DNA of 64,000 bases, taken from JAHJQZ01 sp963676075 (GTDB lineage Bacteria; Pseudomonadota; Alphaproteobacteria; Rhizobiales; Devosiaceae). Below are positions 41,444-50,524 of the stretch, one piece after another. A model generated the notes under the pieces. That model had not been told where the DNA came from. It searched no databases and was given only the letters and a program-made list of their open reading frames with translations. The DNA is taken from contig CAXXNZ010000009.1 of NCBI GenBank assembly GCA_963676075.2, positions 56,400 to 120,399 on the forward strand, in the 5' to 3' direction. The number at the start of each line of letters is the position of its first letter. Position 1 is the stretch's first letter. Made by a program: the position numbers and the translations under genes.

Positions 41444-41673
41444 GTGTGCCTCAAGAAAACCAGGGTCGATACTACACCCGCTCACTTAACCAACTGCCAA
41501 GCTCCGGTTACAGCATTCATCCAGATCAATGTTACCAAAGACTTAGCGGATCGAATTTTGCACCCGATTCTACAGCAAAAAGTAGAGAATTCTTGTAAGA
41601 AAAAATAGACTAAAAATGTAGACTTGTTGACAGACACGCTAAGAAGCCACGATCTGAAGCTGGACAAACAAAG
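41444..41673. other. AT-rich gene-free stretch
   Basis: Part of a 327-bp gap between the small membrane protein and aapP. From about 41515 to 41640 the sequence is distinctly AT-rich compared with the rest of the window (for example AAGAAAAAATAGACTAAAAA) and contains an imperfect inverted pair CTAC...GTAG (41570-41590). No frame is convincing. It probably holds the promoter of the small membrane gene. Confidence 0.5.
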
Positions 41674-41702
41674 AAAAAGGCGCGCAAACCGCGCGCCTTT
41701 TT
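41674..41702 (-). terminator. Terminator of the aap operon
   Basis: AAAAAGGCGCGC (41674-41685) pairs with GCGCGCCTTTTT (41691-41702) around AAACC. The stem is 12 bp with T-runs in both directions. It lies 69 bp beyond the aapP stop. Confidence 0.9.
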
Positions 41703-41770
41703 CTTGCAGAAGCGAAACAGCAGCAAAGGCATGAAGCAGACGCGCCGACCGGTTCGGACCGTTTGTTCAG

Positions 41771-42571
41771 CTAGTGCAGTATCTGGCTGAGGAAGAGCTT
41801 TGTCCGCTCGTGTTGCGGATTGTGGAAGAACTCTTCGGGCTCGTTCTGTTCGACGATCTGGCCCTGATCCATGAAAATGACGCGGTTGGCGACCTGGCGG
41901 GCAAAGCCCATTTCGTGGGTGACGCACAGCATGGTCATGCCGTCTTCGGCCAATCCAACCATGACATCGAGCACTTCCTTGATCATTTCCGGATCGAGCG
42001 CCGAGGTCGGCTCGTCGAACAACATGATCTTGGGGTTCATGCACAGCGAACGGGCGATCGCGACGCGCTGCTGCTGGCCGCCGGAGAGCTGGCCGGGAAA
42101 CTTGTTGGCCTGCTCCGGAATCTTCACCGTCTCGAGATAGTGCATGGCGGCTTCCTCGGCCTCGGCCTTGGGAATGCCGCGCACCCAGATCGGGGCGAGC
42201 GTGCAGTTCTGCAGGATGGTCAGGTGCGGGAACAGGTTGAAGTGCTGGAACACCATGCCCACTTCGCGCCGGACCTCATCCACCGCCTTGAGATCGTTTG
42301 TCAGCTCAATGCCATCGACTTCGATTGTGCCTTCCTGGTGTTCCTCAAGCCGGTTGATGCAGCGGATGAGCGTCGACTTTCCGGAACCGGACGGTCCGGC
42401 AATGACGATACGCTCGCCCTTCATCACCTTGAGATTGATGTCCCTGAGGACGTGAAAATCGCCGTACCACTTGTGCATGTCGACGATATCGACCGCCACC
42501 TCGGTTTCCGAGGCGACCATTTTCGAGCGGTTGACCTGGGCTTCGCCGGTTTCGGGAGTGTCCATGCTCAT
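41771..42571 (-). CDS. aapP: General L-amino acid ABC transporter ATP-binding protein
   Basis: ATPase of the Aap-type polar amino acid importer, 266 residues from the ATG at 42571. Walker A GPSGSGKST, Q-loop VFQHFNLFPH, signature LSGGQQQRVAIARSL and Walker B IMLFDEPTSALD are all intact, with the switch His in THEMGFARQV. It is the last gene of aapJQMP and starts 6 bp after the aapM stop. Upstream in-frame sequence is a read-through of aapM's other strand context and was rejected. Confidence 0.95.
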   Translation of the reverse strand: MSMDTPETGEAQVNRSKMVASETEVAVDIVDMHKWYGDFHVLRDINLKVMKGERIVIAGPSGSGKSTLIRCINRLEEHQEGTIEVDGIELTNDLKAVDEVRREVGMVFQHFNLFPHLTILQNCTLAPIWVRGIPKAEAEEAAMHYLETVKIPEQANKFPGQLSGGQQQRVAIARSLCMNPKIMLFDEPTSALDPEMIKEVLDVMVGLAEDGMTMLCVTHEMGFARQVANRVIFMDQGQIVEQNEPEEFFHNPQHERTKLFLSQILH

Positions 42572-42576
42572 GCGAG

Positions 42577-43749
42577 TTACCTTTTGTGTCCGGTATGGAG
42601 CCGGTTTTCCATGAAGATGGAATAACGCGACATCGAGAAACAGAAGAGCCAGAAGACCGCTGCGGCAAAGATATAGCCGGTTATGGCCTGGGTTGGCGAT
42701 GTCCAATCAAGGTCCGAGGTCGAAGACTGAACGGTTTTCAGCAGGTCAAAAATGCCGATGATCGAGACCAGCGAGGTGTCCTTGAACAGGGCAATGAAGG
42801 TGTTGACGATCCCTGGAATGACGTGCTTGAGCGCCTGGGGCAGGATGATGAAGAACATCGACTTCCAGTAGTTCAACCCGAGAGAGGCGGCTGCCTCGTA
42901 TTGGCCTCGGGGCAAGGCCTGCAACCCGCCGCGCACCACCTCGGCCATATAGGCGGAGTTGAACAGCGCCACGCCGACCAGCGCCCGCAACAGCTTGTCG
43001 ACCGTGACGCCCTCAGGAACGAACAGCGGCAGCATGATCGAGGCCATGAACAGCACGGTGATCAGCGGCACGGCGCGCCAGATCTCGATGAAGCCGATCG
43101 ACAACACACGTATGACCGGAAGTTTGGATTGTCGCCCCAGCGCCAGAAGGATGCCGAGAGGAAGCGAGGTGACGATGCCGACCAGACCGATGATCAGGGT
43201 GACCGTCAAACCGCCCCATTTTTCGGTCGGCACCTCTTCAAGTCCAAACACGCCACCATTGAGCATGAAATAGACGATGACCGGGAAAACGACGAAGAAC
43301 AGGATGGCGTTGACGGCCTTGAACGGCGCTTCCGGCCAGAGGAGCGGAACCAGCAGCACGAAGCCGATGAAAAACACCAGATTGATGCGCCAATGCGCCA
43401 TGAACTCGGCGAAAAGCCCGGTCTGGGTGGCCCAGTAGGGGTCGGGTGGGAAGAAACCGTACATGAAGAAGTCGAGACGCGCCCAGACATAGGCCCAGCA
43501 CGCCCCTACCCCGTCAACCCGGCAGGCATCGCCGTTCTCGGCGACAAAGACCGCGTGTCCGATCAGAAAGTTATAAAGGATCGGCACCACCCAGAGGATG
43601 AAGGCGAGCCCGATGACGGTCAGGATGGTATCGCCGACCGTTGCGAACAGATTGCGGCGTAGCCAGGCGATGATGCCGAAGCTCGACAGCGGTGCCGGGC
43701 GGGCCGGCACCATTTCATCGCGGACAAAGACCCAGTGTGAATCGCTCAT
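42577..43749 (-). CDS. aapM: General L-amino acid ABC transporter permease AapM
   Basis: Inner-membrane permease of the Aap importer, 390 residues from the ATG at 43749 (MSDSHWVFVRDEMVPARPAP, the typical AapM start). It has about eight membrane segments; the EAA-type coupling loop is EAAASLGLNYWKSMFFIILPQALKHVIPG near residue 295 (only the core EAAASLGL is diagnostic). The long N-terminal half with periplasmic loops distinguishes AapM/BztC from shorter permeases. It is 7 bp after aapQ. Confidence 0.94.
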   Translation of the reverse strand: MSDSHWVFVRDEMVPARPAPLSSFGIIAWLRRNLFATVGDTILTVIGLAFILWVVPILYNFLIGHAVFVAENGDACRVDGVGACWAYVWARLDFFMYGFFPPDPYWATQTGLFAEFMAHWRINLVFFIGFVLLVPLLWPEAPFKAVNAILFFVVFPVIVYFMLNGGVFGLEEVPTEKWGGLTVTLIIGLVGIVTSLPLGILLALGRQSKLPVIRVLSIGFIEIWRAVPLITVLFMASIMLPLFVPEGVTVDKLLRALVGVALFNSAYMAEVVRGGLQALPRGQYEAAASLGLNYWKSMFFIILPQALKHVIPGIVNTFIALFKDTSLVSIIGIFDLLKTVQSSTSDLDWTSPTQAITGYIFAAAVFWLFCFSMSRYSIFMENRLHTGHKR

Positions 43750-43756
43750 AAGACCC

Positions 43757-44947
43757 TCACCGTTCCACCAGCCTGACGCGGGCATTGTACCAGTTCATGA
43801 ATGCCGAGGTCAGAAGCGACAATGTCAGATAGACCAGCATCGTGATGAACACGACCTCGATCGCCCTGCCCGTCTGGTTCAGCGTGGTGTTCATGAACAC
43901 GCTGACGAGTTCGGGATAGCCGATGGCAACGGCGAGCGAAGAGTTCTTGGTCAGGTTGAGATATTGGCTGGCAAGCGGCGGGATGATGACGCGCATCGCT
44001 TGCGGGATGATGACGAGCCGCAGCCGGTCGCCATCCTTGAGGCCGAGGGCCTGTGCCGCTTCGGTCTGGCCCCAGCTAACTGACTGGATGCCGGCGCGCA
44101 CGATCTCGGAGATGAAGGTCGCGGTGTATAGGATAAGCCCGAGACAGAGCGCCACCAGTTCCGGAGGAAGGCCGAGCCCACCGGCGTAGTTGAAGCCCTT
44201 GAGGACCGGCATGTCGACGGTGACATCAGTGCCCGAACCGAGACCGGCGATGAGTGGCACGACGATCAGGATGGCGAGCGCGCTCCAGAATACCGGGAAG
44301 CGCTTGCCGGTCGCTTCGAGGCGCGCACGTGCCCAACGGCCGAGGAAAACGATGCCGATGATCGAAATGGCAATCGCGCCATAGACCCAGATGAACTGAT
44401 CATCGAACACCAGCTTGGGCAGATACAGGCCGCGCTGATTGAGGATGATGTTGTCGAAGACGATGATCGACTGCTTGACGCCGGGAAGCGATTTGAGGAC
44501 CGCAAAATACCAAAAGACCAACTGCAGCAGCAGCGGCACGTTCCTGAGCGTTTCAACATAGATCAGCGCCAGGCGCGAAATGATGAAATTGCGCGACAAA
44601 CGGGCGATGCCAATGATGAAACCGAGGAGCGTCGCAAAGAAGATGCCGATGGCCGACACCAGAAGCGTGTTGAGCACACCGACGAGAAAAGCGGTAAAAT
44701 AGGTCGAGGAACGGGAATACTCGATCAGCGTGAACTGGATATCAAAGCCAGCCGTATGCCCGAAGAAATCGAAACCGGTCGTCTTGTTCTGTTTGACCAG
44801 GTTGTGCGCGGTATTGTCGGCGATGAACCAGATGAAGGCAACGACGAGCACGACCGTCAGCGCCTGATAGAGCCGTCCCCTGACGACGGGGTCGTTGAGG
44901 AAGGATGCACGCGGGGCCGCGTGCTGCGGTGAATCCTGAACCGCCAT
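43757..44947 (-). CDS. aapQ: General L-amino acid ABC transporter permease AapQ
   Basis: First permease of the Aap importer, 396 residues. Membrane segments begin near residue 27; NTLLVSAIGIFFATLLGFIIGIARLS marks the family fold, and the cytoplasmic EAA loop is EAAQALGLKDGDRLR followed by IIPQAMRVIIPP. AapQ and AapM form the heterodimeric channel. The start is 105 bp after aapJ, with an intercistronic hairpin in the gap. Confidence 0.94.
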   Translation of the reverse strand: MAVQDSPQHAAPRASFLNDPVVRGRLYQALTVVLVVAFIWFIADNTAHNLVKQNKTTGFDFFGHTAGFDIQFTLIEYSRSSTYFTAFLVGVLNTLLVSAIGIFFATLLGFIIGIARLSRNFIISRLALIYVETLRNVPLLLQLVFWYFAVLKSLPGVKQSIIVFDNIILNQRGLYLPKLVFDDQFIWVYGAIAISIIGIVFLGRWARARLEATGKRFPVFWSALAILIVVPLIAGLGSGTDVTVDMPVLKGFNYAGGLGLPPELVALCLGLILYTATFISEIVRAGIQSVSWGQTEAAQALGLKDGDRLRLVIIPQAMRVIIPPLASQYLNLTKNSSLAVAIGYPELVSVFMNTTLNQTGRAIEVVFITMLVYLTLSLLTSAFMNWYNARVRLVER

Positions 44948-45013
44948 GACTACTCCGATCCGACAAGCAGAGAGCAGATTTCTGGCGCGAATTGACCAGC
45001 GCCAGCGCCAGCG

Positions 45014-45039
45014 ATCCGGCGCCCCGAGAGGCGCCGGAT
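45014..45039 (-). other. Intercistronic hairpin between aapJ and aapQ
   Basis: ATCCGGCGCC (45014-45023) pairs perfectly with GGCGCCGGAT (45030-45039) around six bases, 14 bp after the aapJ stop. With no T-run it is more likely a 3' stabiliser or partial attenuator, giving more binding protein than permease, than a full terminator. Confidence 0.65.
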
Positions 45040-45052
45040 TTCAGAGAGGCGT

Positions 45053-46069
45053 TTAGCGGATCGGCGGCGCGTACTGGATGCCGCCAGCGTTCCAGAGCGC
45101 GTTGATGCCGCGTTCCAGACCCATGGTGGTATCCGGGCCGACGTTACGGTCGAACATTTCGCCGTAATTGCCGAGCGCCTTGATGATGTTGTAGGCCCAA
45201 TCCTTGTCGAGGCCGAGCGGCGTGCCGAAGTCGCCTTCAACGCCGAGCAGACGCTTGATCGACGGATTCTCGGAAGAGAGCATTTCGTCGACATTGGCCT
45301 GGGTCACGCCAAGCTCTTCAGCTTCGAGGATGGCGAAATAGACCCAGCGCGAGATCTTGAACCAGGTGTCATCGCCGTTGCGCACGGACGGACCAAGCGG
45401 CTCCTTGGAGATGATTTCGGGCAGGATCACATAGTCCTTGGGATTGGCGAAGCGGGTACGGTCCGCGGCCAGGCCGGAGGCGTCGGTGGTGTAGGCGTCG
45501 CAGCGACCGCCTTCGAAGGCCGCAACCGTCTCGGGACGGCCGGCGAACACGACCGGGGTGTAATCGATGCCGTTGGCCGCGAAGTAGTCGGCCATGTTGA
45601 GCTCGGTGGTGGTGCCGGACTGCACGCAGATATTGGCGCCCGCCAGATCCTTGACCGAATTGACGCCAAGGCTCTTGTTCACCATGAAGCCCTGACCGTC
45701 GTAGAACATGACGCCGGTGAAGGCGATGCCGAGGGTCGTGTCGCGGCTCATGGTCCAGGTTGTGGTGCGGCTCAGCACATCGATTTCGCCCGAAGACAGA
45801 GCGGCGAAACGCTCACCGGTGTTGAGCGGGGTGAAACGCACCGCGTCGGCATCGTTGAAAATGGCAGCAGCAATGGCGCGGCAATAGTCAACTTCGATGC
45901 CTGACCACTCGTTATTGGCGTCCGGAATCGAGAAGCCGGCGACGCCTTCGGTCACACCGCACTGCACGTAGCCCTTTGCCTTGACGTCGGCGAGCGTGTC
46001 AGCCGATGCGGCGGAAACGCTCAGTCCGAGCGCCATCGCCAGAGTGACGATAATCGTTTTGGTATGCAT
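45053..46069 (-). CDS. aapJ: Amino acid ABC transporter substrate-binding protein
   Basis: Periplasmic binding protein of the general L-amino acid transporter, 338 residues. The signal peptide is MHTKTIIVTLAMALGLSVSAASA. Mature-region signatures are VKAKGYVQCGVTEGVAGFS, GIEVDYCRAIAAAIF, LNTGERFAALSSGEIDVLSR and ICVQSGTTTELNMADYF, all typical of AapJ/BztA. It leads the operon aapJQMP. A perfect 8-bp inverted repeat lies about 35 bp upstream of its start. Confidence 0.95.
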   Translation of the reverse strand: MHTKTIIVTLAMALGLSVSAASADTLADVKAKGYVQCGVTEGVAGFSIPDANNEWSGIEVDYCRAIAAAIFNDADAVRFTPLNTGERFAALSSGEIDVLSRTTTWTMSRDTTLGIAFTGVMFYDGQGFMVNKSLGVNSVKDLAGANICVQSGTTTELNMADYFAANGIDYTPVVFAGRPETVAAFEGGRCDAYTTDASGLAADRTRFANPKDYVILPEIISKEPLGPSVRNGDDTWFKISRWVYFAILEAEELGVTQANVDEMLSSENPSIKRLLGVEGDFGTPLGLDKDWAYNIIKALGNYGEMFDRNVGPDTTMGLERGINALWNAGGIQYAPPIR

Positions 46070-46526
46070 GAGGTTGCCCTTTGTTCCAAACCTTTATTAT
46101 TCGGGAACGAATTGGTTCGTTCCTCGATCGTTCACCGTCTGGTTGCGGACGGTGACGCTGAACGCCATCGAAGCCTATTATTTATCACTTGGTCAAGACT
46201 GCACTTTCAGTGAGCAACAAATAGGCGGCTCCGAACCGTTACTGCAAAGACGGTACTCCACGGTCCCGCCGATGAAAAGCTATGTGAAAATGCGACCCGG
46301 ATTCGGCCAAACAAGCCATGCTTTCAGGGCGCGCGGGCCTGCGGCTCTGGCGTTCGCGATCGGTATTTGCACAGGATTCGGCCTCAAGAAAAGCCAGCAC
46401 GAGACCTGTGCATATCCGTTTGAACCGCGACCTTTTGCGCATTGCAAACGCGAAATACAGCAAATTGGGAAGGTTTCTGGCGGCCAGCCGAGATGTTTTC
46501 GCCCGATGTCGAGAATTGGGCCCAGA
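46070..46526. other. 457-bp gene-free region upstream of aapJ
   Basis: Holds the aapJ promoter region, including the inverted repeat at 46104-46123, and a T/A-rich patch around 46175-46195 (CTATTATTTATCAC). Short open frames here lack ribosome-binding sites and family features. The remainder shows nothing I can name. Confidence 0.6.
46104..46123. promoter_or_regulatory. Inverted repeat upstream of aapJ
   Basis: GGAACGAA (46104-46111) and TTCGTTCC (46116-46123) are exact inverted copies separated by TTGG. It is 35 bp upstream of the aapJ start, so a regulator binding here or a 5' leader hairpin would control the operon. The cognate regulator is not in the window. Confidence 0.5.
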
Positions 46527-47234
46527 TCAGGGAAATGGTTTCGGCACGATCCGGCCATCGGCGGTTTTCACGAACAGCCAGCCCTTGTTCTCGCAGAAAT
46601 TGCGGATGGCATAGGCGCCAAATGTGCCGAGCAGCACGCCGCCGTAGACATCGGACGGGAAGTGCATGGACAGAGCGATACGTGCAAACCCGACCATGGC
46701 AGCGCCGATAACCGCCACCCAGCCAAAACGCGGAAAAAAGAACAATACGACCGCCGCGCCGGCGAAAACGGTGGTGGTGTCGCCGGAGGGAAAAGACACG
46801 AAGTCCCCACCCTGAAACGGCCGGAAGGAGAAAGCGCCCAGTTCATCGAGACGATACGGACGGGCGCGCCCGACAAGCCGTTTGACGATTGCCGAGACCA
46901 GTCCGGGAATGCCGACACCGGCGAAAACAAACATCGCCAGCGCCGACACTCTGAGTGCCTGCGCCCGGCGCACTCCTTTGGGCAGGAGCAGCCGCCCGAC
47001 CGCGAATGCAAGCGCGGCAATGAGCAGCGCCGGAACGAGCGTCCAGACCGAATTGCCGGGAACGGTGACGATTTCGAAGAACGGTCGCGCCGAGGCGAAA
47101 ACGGCAGCTGCCAGCATTGCTACGGGAGTGTCTATGACGAGTAGCGCCAGAAGCCCGACAACGAGCAGTCCAATATAGAGCCCGAAGCCGATTCGCGTTG
47201 CGCCGAGCGGGTATTTGCGGTCCGTGTCCAACAT
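46527..47234 (-). CDS. PAP2 family membrane phosphatase
   Basis: Integral-membrane lipid phosphatase, 235 residues. The ATG at 47234 follows TTGAGGCTTTG; a TTG 36 bp upstream is the alternative. The three catalytic motifs are complete: KRLVGRARP (KxxxxxxRP), PSGDTT (PSGH variant with Asp in place of His) and SMHFPSDVYGG (SRxxxxxHxxxD-like, here with the HFPSDV core). Six membrane segments are expected. Substrates may be undecaprenyl pyrophosphate or lipid A phosphates. The Asp in PSGDTT is also seen in some LpxE/PgpB relatives. Confidence 0.87.
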   Translation of the reverse strand: MLDTDRKYPLGATRIGFGLYIGLLVVGLLALLVIDTPVAMLAAAVFASARPFFEIVTVPGNSVWTLVPALLIAALAFAVGRLLLPKGVRRAQALRVSALAMFVFAGVGIPGLVSAIVKRLVGRARPYRLDELGAFSFRPFQGGDFVSFPSGDTTTVFAGAAVVLFFFPRFGWVAVIGAAMVGFARIALSMHFPSDVYGGVLLGTFGAYAIRNFCENKGWLFVKTADGRIVPKPFP

Positions 47235-47343
47235 CAAAGCCTCAATGACGGCTTGGTAAAATCGCGTCAATAGTTTTCAAGCGTTGGCGACGCTTGCCCT
47301 TTCGGCCAAGAATCTGTAATCGGAGGCGACCAGCCGAACGGTC

Positions 47344-47420
47344 CGGGGCATAGCTCAGTCTGGTAGAGCACTGGTTTTGGGAACCAGGGGTCGCAAGTTC
47401 GAATCTTGTTGCCCCGACCA
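47344..47420 (+). tRNA. tRNA-Pro (TGG)
   Basis: A 77-nt cloverleaf with CCA encoded. Acceptor CGGGGCA pairs with TGCCCCG, the anticodon loop between CTGGT and ACCAG reads TTTGGGA, giving TGG, and the T-loop is GTTCGAATC. It is divergent from the PAP2 gene and 84 bp upstream of the NDUFS4-like gene. Confidence 0.95.
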
Positions 47421-47504
47421 ATCGAGACGCTTTTCCGGCTTGCCATATTGGCTGTCCGGGATCGATCATGGGGCCAACAACGGTCCAAACGCGAGACATG
47501 TCGA

Positions 47505-47810
47505 ATGAGCGCACGCATTTTCCGTCCTGCACAGAACGCCATGCAGTCCGGCCGTGGAAAAACCAAGGACTGGGTGCTGGAGTTCGAGGCCGAGAGCAAG
47601 CGCGAGATCGAGCCGCTGATGGGCTACACCTCCTCGTCCGACATGCGCCAGCAATTGCGCCTCACCTTCGAAACACTCGAAGCCGCCGAGGCCTATGCCC
47701 GTCGCGAAGGCATCGCCTATCAGGTGATCAAGCCGCATGAGCGGGACGTCAAGCGCGTCGCCTATCCCGACAATTTCCGCCACGACCGCAAGCAGCCCTG
47801 GACGCACTGA
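47505..47810 (+). CDS. NADH dehydrogenase accessory subunit, NDUFS4-like (ETC complex I)
   Basis: Small accessory subunit of respiratory complex I, 101 residues from the ATG at 47505 (MSARIFRPAQNAMQSGRGKT). WVLEFEAESKREIEPLMGYTSS and the RLTFETLEAAEAYA core match the ETC_C1_NDUFS4 family, which in Alphaproteobacteria corresponds to the mitochondrial 18-kDa subunit. It often lies next to a tRNA-Pro gene, as here, and away from the nuo operon. Confidence 0.92.
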   Translation: MSARIFRPAQNAMQSGRGKTKDWVLEFEAESKREIEPLMGYTSSSDMRQQLRLTFETLEAAEAYARREGIAYQVIKPHERDVKRVAYPDNFRHDRKQPWTH

Positions 47811-47885
47811 TCCGCGCCCGCTCGCTCAACTTCTCAATCGCACATCCCTGATGCCGATGACGTTAAGTCTGCGCGCATCAATTTG

Positions 47886-49052
47886 TTATGAGCCGGACGA
47901 AGCCATCAGCTGGTTGTTGGTGTGAAGCTCGAAAACCCGTGCCACGGCGCCCAGAGCCGTGGCCCTGCTGCCGAGCGCGCCGATTTCGACGCGAGGGCTG
48001 CGGTTGAGTTCCAGAATCTTGGGCTGCATTTCCGCTTTCATGGTGGCAACAAATCCCTCTCCGAGATCGGCAAGACCGCCGCCGATCAGGATCAGTTCGG
48101 GATTGACCGTGTTGCACAGGATCGCACCCAACTGCGCCACCCTGCGCGCGGCTTCGGTGACGACCTCGCCTATTGTCTGATCCCCCTCGGCATAGAGCTT
48201 GCACAGACGATCTAGATCTATATCGGGATAGGTCGGTCGAATGCGATTGAGAATGGCGGGAATGCTGGCGTAGGTCTCCAGGCAGCCGCGATTGCCGCAG
48301 CCGCAAACCGGTCCCGCGGGGTCAATGCAGACATGCCCGATCTCTCCGGCCCCGCCCGATTTTCCGGTGATGATGGCGCCATTGGCGACGATGGCGCCGC
48401 CGATGCCGAAATGCAGCTTCAGATAGATGAAATCGTCAACACCGCGTGCCGCGCCCCAGACATGCTCGGCGCGCGCGCTCAGGCGGGTATCGTTCTCGAT
48501 GATGAGCGGCAGCCGAACCTCGTCCGCCAGCATCTGGCGTATGTTCGCGCCTTTCCAATTCGTGATGAGCGTGGACGGGGTGGGTTTGCCCTCGAAGTCC
48601 GTCGGCGACGGTAGGCCCAGGCCAACCCCGAGCAGGTCCTTTTCGCTATAGCCGCTTTTCGACTTGAGCCTGGCGATGATGTCGAGCGCCGCCGCCATGC
48701 CGGCAGGGACCGTGTAGTCCATGCCGAGGCCGATCTCCTCGCTGGCAAGGATGTCGTAGGAGAAATCGACAATGGCGCCACGGACGTACCGAACCCCGAA
48801 TTCGATGCCGATCGCCGCGCCGGCGCCGGACACCAACGTCAGCGCAACCGGCGGTCTGCCACTGCCATGCATCAGCTTGAGTGTCGTCTCCCGGACGACC
48901 CCCTCGCCGATCAGGGCGTTGACGGCAATGGTGATCGTCGATGGCGACGTCTTCATCCGCCGCGCCAGATCGATCCGGCTCAATGGGCCGTGTCGCTGGA
49001 GCAGAGTGATGATGGCGTATTTGTTGCTGCCCTTGGCGCGCGGAGATTTCAT
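47886..49052 (-). CDS. ROK family transcriptional regulator
   Basis: Sugar-responsive regulator with an N-terminal winged helix and a ROK kinase-like domain, 388 residues from the ATG at 49052 (a further ATG at 49082 would add 10). The HTH is LLQRHGPLSRIDLARRMKTSPSTITI. The ROK core has GIGGAIVANGAIITGKSGGAGEIGH, and the zinc-binding motif CGCGNRGCLETYA is intact. The gene resembles XylR/NagC-type repressors. A 14-bp palindrome lies in the divergent gap upstream (49219-49232). The ligand is unknown; a sugar transporter lies 2 kb away. Confidence 0.9.
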   Translation of the reverse strand: MKSPRAKGSNKYAIITLLQRHGPLSRIDLARRMKTSPSTITIAVNALIGEGVVRETTLKLMHGSGRPPVALTLVSGAGAAIGIEFGVRYVRGAIVDFSYDILASEEIGLGMDYTVPAGMAAALDIIARLKSKSGYSEKDLLGVGLGLPSPTDFEGKPTPSTLITNWKGANIRQMLADEVRLPLIIENDTRLSARAEHVWGAARGVDDFIYLKLHFGIGGAIVANGAIITGKSGGAGEIGHVCIDPAGPVCGCGNRGCLETYASIPAILNRIRPTYPDIDLDRLCKLYAEGDQTIGEVVTEAARRVAQLGAILCNTVNPELILIGGGLADLGEGFVATMKAEMQPKILELNRSPRVEIGALGSRATALGAVARVFELHTNNQLMASSGS

Positions 49053-49218
49053 GATGCTTCGGTTTGAGTTGAAGGCCCGCATTGCGGATCACCCAAATCG
49101 GGAGATTCGCCTGCGCAACCAGTTGGCGGGGAGGACGGATTGCCGCCGCCTTGGTGACAGCATGCGTCCTTGAAGGTCCAGAACAAGGCAACAGCTGCGA
49201 CATTCCGCCGCATATTCA

Positions 49219-49232
49219 TCGTAATTTTACGA
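49219..49232. promoter_or_regulatory. Palindrome in the ROK/flavoprotein gap
   Basis: TCGTAATTTTACGA is a perfect palindrome with a two-base centre, 84 bp upstream of the flavoprotein ATG and 167 bp upstream of the ROK start. It is a reasonable operator for the ROK protein, with no direct support. Confidence 0.45.
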
Positions 49233-49315
49233 TAGAAATAGTGGCGGCGCCTCCCTAGGCTTCGCGCAACACACGGGCGAGATTGCCCAACCCCCATATT
49301 CTGGAGCTCCGCCCC

Positions 49316-50443
49316 ATGACTGACATCACCATTCTCGGCTCCGGCTTCGGCGCCCTGACCACAGTGCGCGAGCTGCGCAAACGTCATGTCGATGCAAAAA
49401 TCACTGTCATCTCACCGCGCGACGAGCTGCATTACCTGCCCTCCTCGATCTGGATTCCGGCCAAGCTGAGGAAGGCCGACAAGCTGAAAATTCCGCTCAA
49501 GCCGTTCTTTTCCGAGCACCGGGTCAGCCATATCGAGGCTTCGGTAACGGGGCTGGCGGACAAGGGCCGCAAGGTCATCACCGACAAGGGCGAATTCAGC
49601 AATGACCTGCTGGTCATCGCCACCGGCGGCCGCTTCCTCAAGAAGCTGCCCGGCATCGAGAATGCGCTGACCATCTGCGAAGGCCTGCCTGTCGGCGAGG
49701 AGATCGACCGTCGCCTGAGCGCCATGACAAGCGGAACCATCGCTTTCGGATTTGCCACCAACCCCAAGGAACAAGGGGCCATTCGTGGTGGGCCGATGTT
49801 TGAACTGCTGTTCATCATCGACGCCTATCTCAGAAAGACCGGGCGGCGCGACCTGTTCAAGCTCGCCTTCTTCTCCCCAGCCCCGCGCCCGGGGGCCCGC
49901 CTTGGCGAGAAGGCCGTAGACAAGATCCTCGCCGACATGAAAAAGCGCGACATCGATATTCATATCGGCGCCAAGCTGGTGCGTTTCGAGGCCGACAAGG
50001 TGGTGACCGAGGCGACCGAATTCGCTGCCGACATGATCCTGTTCATGCCAGGCATCACCGGCCCGGCCTGGGCTCAGGAGACTGGCCTGCCGCTGTCGCC
50101 CGGCGGCATGATTGCCGCTGACCAGACCTGTGCCGTTGCCGACCATCCTGGCGTCTGGGTCGTCGGCGATGCCGGCTCCTATCCCGGACCGGACTGGCTG
50201 GCCAAGCAGGCGCACCAGGCGGACCTGCAGGCCGAAGCGGTGGCGGAGAACATCGCCGCCACACTCAAGGGCAAGCCCGCAACCAAGCACTTCAAGCCCG
50301 AGCTCATCTGCATCATCGATACGCTCGACAAGGGCACGGTGGTCTATCGCAGTGAGAAACGCAGCTTCGTCACGCCAAGTTCGAAGCTGTTTCACTGGCT
50401 CAAGCGCTATTTCGAGCACCATTACTTGCGAGTCTACCGCTAA
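49316..50443 (+). CDS. FAD-dependent pyridine nucleotide-disulfide/sulfide:quinone oxidoreductase family protein
   Basis: Flavoprotein of 375 residues. The N-terminal dinucleotide fold is ITILGSGFGALTTVRELRKRH, and the second FAD contact is VWVVGDAGSY near residue 280. The C-terminal KRYFEHHYLRVYR is amphipathic and typical of the membrane-anchored SQR/NDH-2 group. It may reduce quinone with sulfide or NADH; cysteines are present (ICEG, TCAV) but I cannot say they are the catalytic pair. The ATG at 49316 with CTGGAG upstream is preferred to a TTG 33 bp earlier. Divergent from the ROK gene. Confidence 0.8.
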   Translation: MTDITILGSGFGALTTVRELRKRHVDAKITVISPRDELHYLPSSIWIPAKLRKADKLKIPLKPFFSEHRVSHIEASVTGLADKGRKVITDKGEFSNDLLVIATGGRFLKKLPGIENALTICEGLPVGEEIDRRLSAMTSGTIAFGFATNPKEQGAIRGGPMFELLFIIDAYLRKTGRRDLFKLAFFSPAPRPGARLGEKAVDKILADMKKRDIDIHIGAKLVRFEADKVVTEATEFAADMILFMPGITGPAWAQETGLPLSPGGMIAADQTCAVADHPGVWVVGDAGSYPGPDWLAKQAHQADLQAEAVAENIAATLKGKPATKHFKPELICIIDTLDKGTVVYRSEKRSFVTPSSKLFHWLKRYFEHHYLRVYR

Positions 50444-50524
50444 TCGCGGTCTGCCCCGGCTTTGCCCCATCTCTGCCACGTTTAAAGCTCACGTGAGCCA
50501 AAACGGGCAGATTGGGGCACAGGC

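Noticed and set aside
46239..46463. Short frames in the aapJ upstream region
   Set aside because: Overlapping frames on both strands with no start signal or similarity; the region is better explained as regulatory.
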